DNA of 35,876 bases from CAZUAQ01 sp964618455. GTDB lineage: Bacteria; Planctomycetota; Phycisphaerae; UBA1845; PWPN01. Shown here in pieces: positions 18,563-28,349 of this stretch. The stretch lies in the NCBI GenBank assembly GCA_964618455.1, contig CAZUAQ010000052.1:1-35876 (forward strand). Reading direction: 5' to 3'. The notes beneath the pieces are model-generated. The model was not told where the DNA came from. It did not search any database and worked only from the letters and a program-made list of their open reading frames with translations. Within the stretch, counting starts at the first letter, position 1. The number at the start of each line of letters is the position of its first letter. The position numbers and the translations under genes are program-made.

Positions 18563-20749
18563 ATGGCGTCGGGCATGATGGATCCCGAACTGAGATCACG
18601 ATTTCAGCGGCGCGTGCTGCACAGGCTGGCGGGCATTGGACGCCGCATGCGCTTGTACCTCGCCCTGGATGGCCTGGCACTCTGCATGGGCGGCGTTCTG
18701 CTGTCGGTGCTGATCACGTTTCTGGTCGACCGCGCGTTCATGCTTGGACGCGACATGCGGGCCGTGCAGCTTCTCTCCCTGCTGGCCATTCTCGGGGCGA
18801 TCACCTGGCGGTTTCTGATTCAGCCGTTGCGGGTACCGATCCGTCTGCCGGATCTCGCCCGTCTCGTGGAGAAAGTCAACCCGGAATTGCATAGCCGGCT
18901 GCTCAGTGCGGTGGATTTCATGACCGGCCGCAACGCCCCGACGACCTCCCCGGCGTTGATGGCTTCGGTCGTGGCCGAGGCCGAGCGGGAGATCGGTGAC
19001 GTTCGGCTGCAGGGCACACTGGATCATGCGCGGGCCCGTCGGCGAGGCCTGCTGGTGCTGTCGTGCGTGGCGGCGCTCAGCGTGTTGTTCTTCACGAGCG
19101 GGGAGACGATGGGATTGTGGTTCCGGCGGAACGTGCTGCTGGAAAACGTGGATTGGCCGCGCCGTCACAGCCTGATCATCGAAGGGTTGGAGGATGGCGT
19201 GCTTCAGGTGCCGCGCGGCGACGATCTCACCGTGACCGCTCGCGTGGAAGAAGGCTATCAACCCCCGTTGCAGGTGTTCATCGATTACGAGCTGGCCGGC
19301 GATGTCTCCGGGCGCGAGCAGATGGTGTCGACCCGGTCCGATGCCGTGCGGTTCGCGCATACGTTTGAGCGCGTCAATCGAAACATGCGTTGTCGCATCG
19401 GCGGCGGCGATGCGCGGCCCGACCCGTTCCAGGTCAAAGTGGTCGAGCGCCCCCGGGTCAGCAACGTCGTGATCGAAATTGAGCCGCCTGCCTACACCGG
19501 GCAGGAGTCGTTCTCGTTGCGTGAAGGGCAGACGGTTGTCGAAGCGCTGCGGGGGAGTCGCATTCACTTTCGGATCAGCACGCAGCGTGAGGTGTCGCGG
19601 GCGAATCTCGTGCGTCAGTTGGCCGGCGAGGAGCTCGTCATCGGTCCGGCGGAGCGCCTGTCGGCGACGGAATATCAGGCGAGTGATTTACCGCCCGAGT
19701 CGACGACCTACTTCTTCGATCTCGCCGACGCCGAAGGCATGACGAACCGCAGCGACCGGGTGGCGCCGGTCCGGTTCTCCGTGCGTATGCTGGCAGACCG
19801 CCCGCCGCAGGTGAAGATGAAGATTCGCGGCGCGGGCGAGATGTTGACGCCGGTGGCGGTGCTGCCGATCGAGATGGAATTCAACGACGTCTACGGACTG
19901 GCGGAGGTGGGGCTGGTTCACAACGTGACACGCCGGGACGTTGAGGATGTCTTGAACGCGCGCGAACCGCTGGACGGATTCGAGCCGGGCACGGTGATTT
20001 ACACCCACACGCGGAACTGGGCGCTGCCTGCCCATGGCATCCAGGAGGACGACACACTGGTCCTGCTCGCACAGGCGAGCGACTTCGACGACGTGAGCGG
20101 CCCGAACGTGGGCGAGTCGACGCCCTTCTCTTTCCGCATCGTCAGCCGAGAAGAATTGCTGAGCGAGTTGAACCGGCGCGAACAGGAATACCGGTTGGAT
20201 TTCTCGCGTCTGCATCATCGCCAGCAGGACCTGCGTGCGGATCTCGCCATGGCCGGGCGTAACGCCTTGACTGAAGAGACCGCGCCGGACGCGCGGGAGT
20301 GGAGCCGCCTCTCCCGTCGCCAGCGCGACCATGCCGGCCGAGTCAATACATTGCGCATGCAGTTCGAGCAGGTGCTCTCGGAACTGCGTATCAATCAGTT
20401 GTCGTCACCGGGGGTCGAGCAGCGTCTGGAAGGATCCATCATCGATCCGCTGGACGACCTGGCGAGGCGATTGATGCCCGCCGCCGCCGAGGCGATCGAC
20501 CGCCTGGCCCGGAATCCCTCTCAGCCCATGCGGGAATCCGCCGATGATGCCCAGAGGGCCGTGAATCGTCAGATGGAACTGATCCTGGCCAACATGGTCA
20601 AAAGAGAGGGCTTCCAGGAGGCCATCGCGCTGCTGCGCGAGGTCATGAAGATTCAGGACGAACTGAACGAGGAGACGGAAGACGCGATCGAGAAGGCCTT
20701 TTTCGGCGAGGAATTGCCGGATTCGTCATCCGAGCCGGAAGAGCCCTAA
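18563..20749 (+). CDS. DUF4175-like membrane protein
   Basis: With the ATG at 18563 the protein has 728 residues. Three membrane segments are visible: about residues 30-52, 57-75 and 152-170. A long extracytoplasmic beta-rich part follows, with the phrase IEIEPPAYTGQESFSLREGQ (cut here) and Ig-like strands, then a C-terminal helical, charged part that probably forms a coiled coil. This arrangement matches DUF4175 family proteins that accompany MoxR clusters in planctomycetes and other phyla; their function is not known. The frame is open from 18464, inside the previous gene, but a purine-rich GAGGACAGG (18545-18553) and the lack of sensible sequence before Met favour 18563 (an ATG at 18575 is also possible). 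Confidence 0.82.
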   Translation: MASGMMDPELRSRFQRRVLHRLAGIGRRMRLYLALDGLALCMGGVLLSVLITFLVDRAFMLGRDMRAVQLLSLLAILGAITWRFLIQPLRVPIRLPDLARLVEKVNPELHSRLLSAVDFMTGRNAPTTSPALMASVVAEAEREIGDVRLQGTLDHARARRRGLLVLSCVAALSVLFFTSGETMGLWFRRNVLLENVDWPRRHSLIIEGLEDGVLQVPRGDDLTVTARVEEGYQPPLQVFIDYELAGDVSGREQMVSTRSDAVRFAHTFERVNRNMRCRIGGGDARPDPFQVKVVERPRVSNVVIEIEPPAYTGQESFSLREGQTVVEALRGSRIHFRISTQREVSRANLVRQLAGEELVIGPAERLSATEYQASDLPPESTTYFFDLADAEGMTNRSDRVAPVRFSVRMLADRPPQVKMKIRGAGEMLTPVAVLPIEMEFNDVYGLAEVGLVHNVTRRDVEDVLNAREPLDGFEPGTVIYTHTRNWALPAHGIQEDDTLVLLAQASDFDDVSGPNVGESTPFSFRIVSREELLSELNRREQEYRLDFSRLHHRQQDLRADLAMAGRNALTEETAPDAREWSRLSRRQRDHAGRVNTLRMQFEQVLSELRINQLSSPGVEQRLEGSIIDPLDDLARRLMPAAAEAIDRLARNPSQPMRESADDAQRAVNRQMELILANMVKREGFQEAIALLREVMKIQDELNEETEDAIEKAFFGEELPDSSSEPEEP

Positions 20750-20798
20750 CATGAGGGGCGGAGCGGAGATCGACGTACAGGTGGAATCGGGGTGATCC

Positions 20799-23009
20799 AT
20801 GGAGCGTCATGCACAGATGAAGATGTTGCGCATCACGATATACGGTCTGTCGATTCTGATGGTCTGGGGCGTCGGCTCGCATGCGATGCAGGCGCAGGAG
20901 ACGCGACTCGTCTCGACGGAACGGTTTGACGATCCCCTGGCGACCAAGCAGCAGATCGCGCGTGACCGTCTGATCGCGCTGGAAGACAAGATGTTCCGCC
21001 TCGCCGAGCGCCTTGCGGAGACTGAGCCGGAGCAGGCGGAGCGGCTGCAGGAGGCGTTGCGGCAGTCGCGCGAAATGCTGATTCGTCGGCATATGGAAGA
21101 CGTGATGCAAGAGCTGGAAGAGGGGGAACTCACCACCGCGTCCGAATCGCAGATGGAGTTGACGAAGGATCTTGAACGGCTTCTGCAGATGCTGCTCGAG
21201 GAGCCGGACCGGTCGGAGGAACGGGAAGAGGAAATCAAGGCGCTCGAGGCGTACCGGCAGCGGGTGAAAGCGTTACTGGACCGCCAGCGTGAGCTCAAGG
21301 CAAACTCCGACGCGGCGCCGCGACTGCAGCAGCTCCGAGCGCAGATTCGCGCGGCCCGGGCACAGGTTCAGGAACTGATCGAAGCGCAGAAGGCCCTCAC
21401 CGAGCAGGCGGCGGAAGCATCCAAGGCGGGGGAACCGTCGAAGGCCGGAGAGATCGCCAAGGGCCAGAAGTCGACGCGCATTCGCACCGAAGCGTTGACG
21501 GAGGAGATGATGACTCCCGGACAGCGGGAAGAGGACGCTGGCGAAGCGTCCGAGGCGGCGGAAGGATCAAAGGAGGTCAATGATCCGTCCGAAGGTTCGC
21601 CGGCGGGAGAACGCGGGAGCGACTCGCGGGAGGGCAGCGATTCTCAGGAAAGAGCGGAGTCGAAGGGCAGCGAGTCAGAACCGTCCGATCCCTCCGAGAC
21701 GAAGGAGGGGGACCCGACAGAAGGTGAAACCAGGCAGCCGACGGAAGCGGATGTCGAGAAGGGCATGCGTCGGGCGCGTGATGATGTTCGCCGGGCCGGC
21801 GGCGAGATGAAAGGCGCGGAGTCGGAACTGCAGAAGCAGAAACCCGCCGAGGCGTTACCGCAGCAGCGCAAGGCGGAGGAATCGCTTCGCCGGGCCTTGA
21901 AGGAGCTGGAGAATCAGCAGGAGGCGGTGGAACAACTCCTGGATCAAACCCGCGCTGCCAGGGAGCAGAAAACACTCGAGCAGGAAGCGGAGAAACTTGC
22001 CCGGGAGATGGGGGGCAAGGGCGGCAGTGAATCGCAGGACGGCCAGGAAAGCCAGCAGGGCGGACAGAACCAGGAAGGTCAGCAAGAGCAGAATGGCCAG
22101 CAGGGCCAACAAGGCCAGCAAGGTCAGCAGGGTCAACAAGGTCAACAGGACCAGCAGCCGCAGAACCCGCAGAGTCAGCCGCCCGCGCCCGGCCAGCCCA
22201 GCGTTGAGAAGTCCCGGGAGAACATGGAGAACGCCACCGAGGATCTGGAGAAGAACAAGCCCAACGATGCCTCCGAGGATCAAGAACAGGCCATCAAGGA
22301 GTTGGAAAAAGCGCAACAGGAACTGGAGCAGGTCCTGGATCAGCTTCGCCGCGAACAGCAGGAGCAACTGCTGCGCGGTCTGGAGTCGCGCTTCCGCAAC
22401 ATGCTGGCGGCGCAGACGACCATCCTGGAATCGACACGGGCCCTGGAGACCAAGGGGCCGGACAACTGGACGCACGCCGACGCCCTGCGCGTGGCGGGGC
22501 TGGCGGTAGATGAGGATGAACTGGTCGACGAATCCGGCGCGGCGCTGCTGATCCTCAAGGAGGAAGGCACGACGATCGTGTTCCCGGTCATCGTTGAGCA
22601 GATGCGCGAGGACATGGAGATCACCGCCGACCGGCTCCGCGAGAAACGTACGGACGAAGAGACGCAGTTCACGCAGGAGCGCATCATCACCACGCTCGAG
22701 GAGTTGATCGAGGCGATCAAGGATCTGCGCAAGAAACTGCAGTCGGGAGAGATGGCCCCAGGTGGCGGACAGGGGGGGATGAGTGATCCGCCGCTGCTGC
22801 CGAATTCGGCCGAACTCAAGCTGCTGCGGTCCTGCCAGAATCGCGTGAACCGGATGACAAAGGAGTTCTTCGGCCGCCATGGCGTCGAGGAGAGCGAACG
22901 TCCTGAATGGAACGATGCCGAGCGCGCGCAGATCGACCGCATCGCCGAACGCCAGGAAGAGGTGGCGGAGATGGCGAGGAAAATGAATGAACGAATCACG
23001 GGGCAGTAG
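20799..23009 (+). CDS. Secreted coiled-coil protein with Gln-Gly low-complexity tract
   Basis: The 736-residue protein has a signal peptide ending near SHAMQAQ (about residue 33). It is otherwise almost entirely charged helix: long coiled-coil segments at about 45-210 and 310-410, an acidic Ser/Glu/Gly-rich linker (about 215-320), and a Gln-Gly tract at about 405-460 with a nine-base DNA repeat at 22098-22151. A more ordered C-terminal domain (about 480-736) ends in a last helix, RIAERQEEVAEMARKMNERI. No enzyme motif is seen. Position after the DUF4175-like gene is the usual one for such proteins in these clusters, so it may be the periplasmic partner of the DUF4175 coiled coil. Confidence 0.82.
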   Translation: MERHAQMKMLRITIYGLSILMVWGVGSHAMQAQETRLVSTERFDDPLATKQQIARDRLIALEDKMFRLAERLAETEPEQAERLQEALRQSREMLIRRHMEDVMQELEEGELTTASESQMELTKDLERLLQMLLEEPDRSEEREEEIKALEAYRQRVKALLDRQRELKANSDAAPRLQQLRAQIRAARAQVQELIEAQKALTEQAAEASKAGEPSKAGEIAKGQKSTRIRTEALTEEMMTPGQREEDAGEASEAAEGSKEVNDPSEGSPAGERGSDSREGSDSQERAESKGSESEPSDPSETKEGDPTEGETRQPTEADVEKGMRRARDDVRRAGGEMKGAESELQKQKPAEALPQQRKAEESLRRALKELENQQEAVEQLLDQTRAAREQKTLEQEAEKLAREMGGKGGSESQDGQESQQGGQNQEGQQEQNGQQGQQGQQGQQGQQGQQDQQPQNPQSQPPAPGQPSVEKSRENMENATEDLEKNKPNDASEDQEQAIKELEKAQQELEQVLDQLRREQQEQLLRGLESRFRNMLAAQTTILESTRALETKGPDNWTHADALRVAGLAVDEDELVDESGAALLILKEEGTTIVFPVIVEQMREDMEITADRLREKRTDEETQFTQERIITTLEELIEAIKDLRKKLQSGEMAPGGGQGGMSDPPLLPNSAELKLLRSCQNRVNRMTKEFFGRHGVEESERPEWNDAERAQIDRIAERQEEVAEMARKMNERITGQ
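22098..22151 (+). repeat. Nine-base tandem repeat coding for Gln-Gln-Gly
   Basis: Six in-frame units of nine bases with consensus CARCARGGY encode QQG five times and then QQD (residues 434-451 of the coiled-coil protein). Units differ at third codon positions, so the tract is not newly expanded, but its copy number could still vary by slippage. Confidence 0.85.
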
Positions 23010-23084
23010 TTTGCCCGTTGAGGGGCGGATACCTGTAACGTTTCTCTCGGAAGGTCTGGAGCAACGGACTTGAGGTAAGCAGTT

Positions 23085-24230
23085 ATGCGAATGATCCTGT
23101 TGACATTCATCGCGATGGCGGTAATCGCCGGGCCGGCGTGGGCACAGGCGCCGCAGACACAACCGGCAGCGGAAGGCGATGCCGCTGCGGTGGCCGAGCC
23201 GTTACGCCCCATCCTGAGTCCGCAGGCCAAGCGCGAACGCGCCGAAGCGACGATCGATCGGTTTGTGCGGCACCTGGCCGAATCGGACGCGTACGAAGCC
23301 AAGGTCGCCGGCGCGGTCGGTGAGGCCTGGGAGGCGTACCGCGCGACGAAAGATCTCCAGGAACTTCAGGACTTTCTCACCGCCGCTTTGGCGATGGCGT
23401 CCGCGCCGTTCAAGCAGAGTCTCGACGCGCTGGACGAGGGCGATTACGCCAAGGCCGACAGCCTGCTCGCTCCGTTGACGACGAGCAATGATCCGTGGCT
23501 GAGCCTGCATGCCCGGGCGCTGCTGGCGAGATCGCTCGTCGAGCAGGACCGGCTGGAGGAGGCGGAGAAGATCCTGACCCCTCTGGTGGCGCGGGAGTCC
23601 GACCTGATGGCCATGAGCTTCCTCGAAGCGGAGCTGGACTTCTTCCTCGGCTACGCCCAGTTGTCAAATCTGAAATACGAAGAGGCCGCCGAGACGCTGA
23701 CCCGTTTCGAGCGTCAGCACCCGGATGCGCCGGACATGTTCCGCTTGCCCGCCATCCAGATGCTGCAGGAACTTCGCAACCGACGTCCGGAGAGTCTCGG
23801 GGAAGTGTCGGACCTCATGGTGTACTCCGGGCGCCGGCTGCGCAACGGCGAACCGGGCAAGCCGGTCCAGATTCGCCAGGACCGCGCGATCGAACTGCTC
23901 AGCAAGCTGATCAAGCAGCAGGAAGAGCAGGAGCAGCAACAGAGCGGCTCGAGCGGCGGAGGGGGCGGCGGAAGTCAACAGCAACAACAGGGCGGTCAGG
24001 GTCCGGCAGGCGGTAAGCCGGGCAGCGGGGCGCGGGAGTCGTCCTTGCCGGGGGGCGATGGATCGCCCGGCGAGTTGAAGCGCGCACCTCGCGCCAAGCC
24101 GGGTGAAGAGTGGGGCAAGATGCGTCCGGAGGAGCGCGAGAAGATTCTGCAGTCGCTGCGCCGTAACTTCCCGACGCGCTACCGTCAGCTCATCGAACAG
24201 TATTACAAGCAGTTGGCCAAGGAGCAGTGA
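23085..24230 (+). CDS. Secreted TPR-like helical protein with Gln/Gly linker
   Basis: The 381-residue protein begins with a signal peptide (MRMILLTFIAMAVIAGPAWAQ, cleaved near residue 21). Residues 45-250 form paired helices of TPR type, for example ALDEGDYAKADSLLAPL and ARSLVEQDRLEEAEKIL. A Gln- and Gly-rich linker (about 280-330) leads to a conserved-looking C-terminal block, EEWGKMRPEEREKILQSLRR and then FPTRYRQLIEQYYKQLA. I recall this ending from planctomycete proteins next to MoxR clusters; the function is unknown. The linker resembles that of the preceding gene product, so the two may act together. Its stop overlaps the next ATG by one base (TGATG). Confidence 0.82.
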   Translation: MRMILLTFIAMAVIAGPAWAQAPQTQPAAEGDAAAVAEPLRPILSPQAKRERAEATIDRFVRHLAESDAYEAKVAGAVGEAWEAYRATKDLQELQDFLTAALAMASAPFKQSLDALDEGDYAKADSLLAPLTTSNDPWLSLHARALLARSLVEQDRLEEAEKILTPLVARESDLMAMSFLEAELDFFLGYAQLSNLKYEEAAETLTRFERQHPDAPDMFRLPAIQMLQELRNRRPESLGEVSDLMVYSGRRLRNGEPGKPVQIRQDRAIELLSKLIKQQEEQEQQQSGSSGGGGGGSQQQQQGGQGPAGGKPGSGARESSLPGGDGSPGELKRAPRAKPGEEWGKMRPEEREKILQSLRRNFPTRYRQLIEQYYKQLAKEQ

Positions 24231-25429
24231 TGCGGGTCGTGTGCGTCATTCTCGCGGCGCTGATCGCCGGGCATGCGGCTTGGGCCGAGCCGATCGTACG
24301 GGGGCGGGCGATCGACGGCCGACCGTTCGAAGGCCTCTGGCAGGGTGTCGACGATCAGGGACGGATCGTGGTCAAGGGAGAGTCGCAGGTGCAGACATTC
24401 CTGCCCGGCGAGTTGGCGGATTTGTCCCTTGAAACCAAGCACGCGACCACCCAGCCGGCCGACGCGGAGTTGCCCTGGACGGTGTACCTCGTGGACGGCA
24501 GCCGTTTCGCCACCAGGCTGGTCTCTTCCAAGGAGGGCGAACTGACGTTGCAGACGTCGTCGTCGGAAGCAATACAATTATCACTGAGTGATCTCGCCGC
24601 CATCCGTTTCGGCGACTCCTCCGAGCCGGATCTCGTCAAGGTGTTCCAGTCCTCTCTCGACGACCGGGCCAAAGATGAAGATACGCTGGTGATTCTTCGT
24701 GACGGCACCCTTTCTCACTTGAAAGGAATCACCGAAGCGCTGACCGCGGAGACGCTGACGTTCCAGTGGCGTGGCCGATCACGCTCGTTTCCCCTCGATC
24801 GGGTGTACGGCTTGATGATTGCCGCCGGCGTGGGGAGTGGTGACGCCGCCCCGGTGATGTGCCGACTTCAGTCGGGCGAACTGCTGGGCGGGCAGATCAC
24901 AGTTGGTGATGCGAAATCGATCACACTCGAATTGATCACCGGCCAGCGCGTGTCCCTGCCGGTCGCGCGTCTTGCGGAGATCCGCTTCCGAAGCGATCGC
25001 GTACTCTACCTCACCGATCTGGAGCCGGAAGCGTATGCGTTCGAGCCGTTCTCCACGTCGCAGTGGCCCTGGCGGCGCGACCGCTCGGTCGCCAATCGTC
25101 CGTTGCGGATCGGCGATCAGAATTACACGCGAGGCATCGGCATGCACTCGCAGTCGCGGCTCACGTTCGCGTTGCCCGAGGGATTCACGAGTTTCGCCGC
25201 CGACATCGGCATCGATGAGGAGGTCGGGTATCGCGGGAACGTGATTTTTCGCGTACTCGTCGACGGCGAGGAGGCATACGCAAGCGAAGCAATCACTGGC
25301 GATGATAAGCCGCTGCCTGTTCGTGTCGCCGTCGACGGCGCAAAGACGCTGACGCTGGTCGTCGAGTTCGGTGAGCGGCTGGATATCGGAGATCAGGCCA
25401 ACTGGGCCGATGCACGTCTGGTGAAGTGA
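24230..25429 (+). CDS. Secreted NPCBM-domain protein
   Basis: The ATG at 24230 shares one base with the previous stop and follows AAGGAG by five bases; a GTG at 24227 is less likely. The product has 399 residues with a signal peptide ending in HAAWA. The first 250 residues are repeated small beta units, each with a residue pattern of the DGRxxxGxL type, seen for example in VRGRAIDGRPFEGLWQG and VILRDGTLSHLKGI. The C-terminal 145 residues are an NPCBM (carbohydrate-binding) domain, with YTRGIGMHSQSRLTFALP and the closing GDQANWADARLV as its hallmarks. It could anchor the envelope complex to peptidoglycan or surface polysaccharide. That role is inferred. Confidence 0.87.
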   Translation: MRVVCVILAALIAGHAAWAEPIVRGRAIDGRPFEGLWQGVDDQGRIVVKGESQVQTFLPGELADLSLETKHATTQPADAELPWTVYLVDGSRFATRLVSSKEGELTLQTSSSEAIQLSLSDLAAIRFGDSSEPDLVKVFQSSLDDRAKDEDTLVILRDGTLSHLKGITEALTAETLTFQWRGRSRSFPLDRVYGLMIAAGVGSGDAAPVMCRLQSGELLGGQITVGDAKSITLELITGQRVSLPVARLAEIRFRSDRVLYLTDLEPEAYAFEPFSTSQWPWRRDRSVANRPLRIGDQNYTRGIGMHSQSRLTFALPEGFTSFAADIGIDEEVGYRGNVIFRVLVDGEEAYASEAITGDDKPLPVRVAVDGAKTLTLVVEFGERLDIGDQANWADARLVK

Positions 25430-25432
25430 ATC

Positions 25433-27175
25433 ATGATCAGATGTCGGCGACAACGTGGTGAGCGTTTTTCGTTTCTGGCGGTCCTGCTGATGCTGTCGGT
25501 CGGCACGATTCGGCTCGGCGCCGCACCGACCGGCTATGAAGAAGCGCTCGCGCAGGTACGCAAGGCCGAAGCGGACCGGATTGCGACGATGGAACACGTC
25601 GCGCCGTCGGTCGTGTGCATCTTTGATGCGAACAAGGGCGGCGGCGGCTCGGGTGTGGTCATCACCGAGGACGGCTACGGGCTGACGAACTTTCACGTCG
25701 TGGCGGGGATGATGGACAAGCGGGCCGGACTGGGGGGCATGGCCGATGGCGAACTCTACGACCTGAGCGTGCTCGGAATCGACCCTACGGGAGACGTGGC
25801 GATGTTCCGGCTCGAAGGGCGGGATGCATTTCCCACCTCGCCGATGGGGAATTCGGACACCGTGCAGGTCGGCGACTGGGTCTTTGCCATGGGCAATCCC
25901 TTCGTGATGGCGGAAGACTACACGCCGACGGTGACGTACGGCCTGGTCAGCGGTGTACGTCGCTACCAGTTCGGGTCGCAGAACCGCCTGCTCGTCTACA
26001 CCGACTGCATCCAGGTCGACGCCTCGATCAACCCGGGCAATTCGGGTGGCCCGCTGTACGACATGAGCGGGCAACTGATCGGCATCAATGGCCGGGCGTC
26101 ATTCGTGCATCGCGGGCGGGTGAATGTCGGCGCGGGATACGCCATTTCGATCAACCAGATCAAGCGATTCATCCCGGGGCTGCGGGCGGGCCTGCTGACC
26201 GAACACGGTTCACTTGGCGCGACGGTGGTCGACCTGGGCTTCGACCGCGTCGTGTTCGAGCGCATGCTGGAGCCGTCGGTAGCGTCGGCGGCGGGGATCG
26301 AAGTCGGTGATCGGCTGATCGAGTTCGACGGGCGACCGATTCACTCCGCCAACGATTTTGCGAACATCCTCGGCGTTTACCCGGCTTTCTGGCCGGTGAC
26401 CGTGACGTTCGAGCACGAAGGGCAAGTCCTCACAAAGCGCGTGCGACTGGAGCGCTTGACCGTGCCGATGGAAAAACCTTTCGAGGTGGATGAGCGGATC
26501 AACACGCGCGAGACGCAGCGCGTGCTGCAGGCGTGTCGTGACCGGCTTGGCGTATTGCCGGAGGGCAAGCGGCTCACGTGGCGGGGCGAATGCCGTGAAC
26601 ATGCGGTCGAACGTGATGAAGAGAGCGTCACTATTTCAGAATACACGGGCCGGGAACTTTCTCGCGATCGCCAAGAGCTAACGCTGAAGGATGTCTTCAC
26701 CGGGAAGACGCGCACCTACGTCTGCACGGGGCGGGATGCGATTGTCGAAGATTCCGGCAACGACGACAGGAATTCCGCGGCAGTCACCGACGTGCTGCGG
26801 GATCAGTTGAACTTGTGGCTCGTGGCCCGATCGGCGCTGTACCGACCTGTCGAGGGCGATGAATCGCGCTGGTCGCATCGCGGCGGAGATGCGTGGATGG
26901 GCGAGGTGGTCGACCGTCTCGCTTATGCCTCGTCGGCGGGGCGTGACGTGTACGTCTGCATTGATCCTCTCACGCATGAGCCGGTCCGGGTGATCTGGCA
27001 GCCGATTGACGTGATCTCCCGGGAGAATCCGCTCATCGAGTTGGAGCCCTCCGAGTTTCGCGCGGTGGACGGCGTGCCTATGCCGCACCGCCTGCGCACC
27101 TTTGTGAACGGCGAACTGCGCATGGACTTCCGCATCGACACGTATGTGTGGGAGGGTGATGATGCGGAAGAATAA
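25433..27175 (+). CDS. HtrA-like serine protease with PDZ domain (triad intact)
   Basis: This 580-residue exported protein has an N-terminal hydrophobic segment (about residues 12-31). The trypsin-like domain keeps the full catalytic triad: His88 in LTNFHVV, Asp121 in TGDVAMF and Ser204 in NPGNSGGPL. A PDZ domain follows (about 258-340, with AGIEVGDRLIEFDG). The last 230 residues form an extra domain that I do not recognise, rich in beta strands and ending in DTYVWEGDD. HtrA proteins degrade or refold misfolded envelope proteins. It starts three bases after the NPCBM gene and overlaps the next gene by 14 bases. It is the only one of the three tandem HtrA-like proteins that can be a protease. 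Confidence 0.9.
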   Translation: MIRCRRQRGERFSFLAVLLMLSVGTIRLGAAPTGYEEALAQVRKAEADRIATMEHVAPSVVCIFDANKGGGGSGVVITEDGYGLTNFHVVAGMMDKRAGLGGMADGELYDLSVLGIDPTGDVAMFRLEGRDAFPTSPMGNSDTVQVGDWVFAMGNPFVMAEDYTPTVTYGLVSGVRRYQFGSQNRLLVYTDCIQVDASINPGNSGGPLYDMSGQLIGINGRASFVHRGRVNVGAGYAISINQIKRFIPGLRAGLLTEHGSLGATVVDLGFDRVVFERMLEPSVASAAGIEVGDRLIEFDGRPIHSANDFANILGVYPAFWPVTVTFEHEGQVLTKRVRLERLTVPMEKPFEVDERINTRETQRVLQACRDRLGVLPEGKRLTWRGECREHAVERDEESVTISEYTGRELSRDRQELTLKDVFTGKTRTYVCTGRDAIVEDSGNDDRNSAAVTDVLRDQLNLWLVARSALYRPVEGDESRWSHRGGDAWMGEVVDRLAYASSAGRDVYVCIDPLTHEPVRVIWQPIDVISRENPLIELEPSEFRAVDGVPMPHRLRTFVNGELRMDFRIDTYVWEGDDAEE

Positions 27176-28349
27176 GCAAGGCCACTTTTCCCTGTTCCTG
27201 GTTGGTGCGGCCTTTAGCTACATGCTGGCGACAGCGACTCTTCTGGTGGCACAGCCGGCCGATTCGGAAGGTGATGGAAGTCCTGCCGCATCGACGGAGC
27301 GTCTTCCGGAATTCGCAGCGATTGAATCGGAACCCCTGGCGAGTGGGAATGACGCCGACAAGCCCTGGACGATCACGGAATTGACCGAGGAGTCGATGAA
27401 GTCGGTGGTGAAACTCTACGGCGCGGCGGTGCGCGGCCACCAGGGTTACGGCAGCGGAGTGGCCGTCACGAGTGACGGCTACGTGGTGACGGTGCTGTCG
27501 GTATTGCTGGAAACCGAACGGCTTCGCGCCGTGACGCATGACGGCCATCTCTACCGGGCCGAAGTTGTCCATCGGGATGGTGATCGACAGCTCGCCTTGA
27601 TCAAGCTCGGGCGTTACCCGATGAACACCGACACCTCCGCCACCGTGCGTGAGCAGATGACACCGCTCAAGCTCCCCGTGCTGCCCATGGCGGACTCGGG
27701 CGAGGTCGAACGCGGCACGTTGATCCTCTCCATCGGAAACACCTTCAAGGTGGCCGAGGGGCGCGAACCGCTGAGCGTGCTGAAGGGCATCATCAGTGGT
27801 AAGGCCAAACTGCAGGCCGAGCGCGGGACGCAGGAGTTCGAGTACCGCGGCGACGTCCTCCTGCTCGATGCGATCACGAGTAACCCGGGCACGCCGGGCA
27901 GCGCAATCATCGACACCGAGGGTCGATGGGTCGGCCTCGTGGGCAGGATGGTCACGTCGAAGCTGACCAATACCTACATCAATTACGCCTACCCCATGGA
28001 GGAGGTCAAAGCCTTTCTCCAGGAAGCTCGTGCGCATTCTTCTCCATCGACCCAGCCGGCCGTGGAACGGGAACTGGTCGAAGGCTACCACGGGATCAAG
28101 CTCTCGAAGGTCGCGTACCGGCGGCGGCTGCCGTTCGTGCAGAGTGTGGCGAACGGCTCACCGGCGGATTCGGCGGGCGTGAAGAAGAATGACCTGATCA
28201 TCAGCGCGAACGGGACCGCCATCCCCCGTGCCCGGGCGTTCAACGAAGTATGCGAGCGGTTGCATCCTGGTGACGAGTTGACGTTGATCCTCAAGCGCGG
28301 TGAGGAACTGGTGAATGTACGCGTGACGCTGACGGAGCCGCCGGAATGA
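27162..28349 (+). CDS. HtrA-like pseudoprotease with PDZ domain (no triad), first
   Basis: Start at ATG 27162 with GGGAGGG five bases upstream; 395 residues. A signal peptide (to about residue 31) leads to a trypsin-like domain that is recognisable by its strands and by GYGSGVAVTSDGYVV. All three catalytic places are changed: the TNAHVV segment reads TVLSVL (His to Ser113), the DLALLK segment reads QLALIK (Asp to Gln143), and GNSGGP reads GTPGSA (Ser to Pro245). A C-terminal PDZ-like domain (about 303-395) keeps a good ADSAGVKKNDLIISANG. The fold appears undamaged, with no frameshift or stop, so the protein is probably kept as a non-catalytic binder. It overlaps both neighbours. Confidence 0.87.
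   Translation: MRKNKQGHFSLFLVGAAFSYMLATATLLVAQPADSEGDGSPAASTERLPEFAAIESEPLASGNDADKPWTITELTEESMKSVVKLYGAAVRGHQGYGSGVAVTSDGYVVTVLSVLLETERLRAVTHDGHLYRAEVVHRDGDRQLALIKLGRYPMNTDTSATVREQMTPLKLPVLPMADSGEVERGTLILSIGNTFKVAEGREPLSVLKGIISGKAKLQAERGTQEFEYRGDVLLLDAITSNPGTPGSAIIDTEGRWVGLVGRMVTSKLTNTYINYAYPMEEVKAFLQEARAHSSPSTQPAVERELVEGYHGIKLSKVAYRRRLPFVQSVANGSPADSAGVKKNDLIISANGTAIPRARAFNEVCERLHPGDELTLILKRGEELVNVRVTLTEPPE

Noticed and set aside
22098..22151. CRISPR-like array from regular short repeats
   Set aside because: The nine-base units are contiguous, in frame and code for QQG; there are no spacers.
21855..23162. Leu/Arg-rich minus-strand frame of 435 codons
   Set aside because: It is the antisense of the coiled-coil gene; the Leu runs come from complementing the Gln/Glu codons of the repeat tract.
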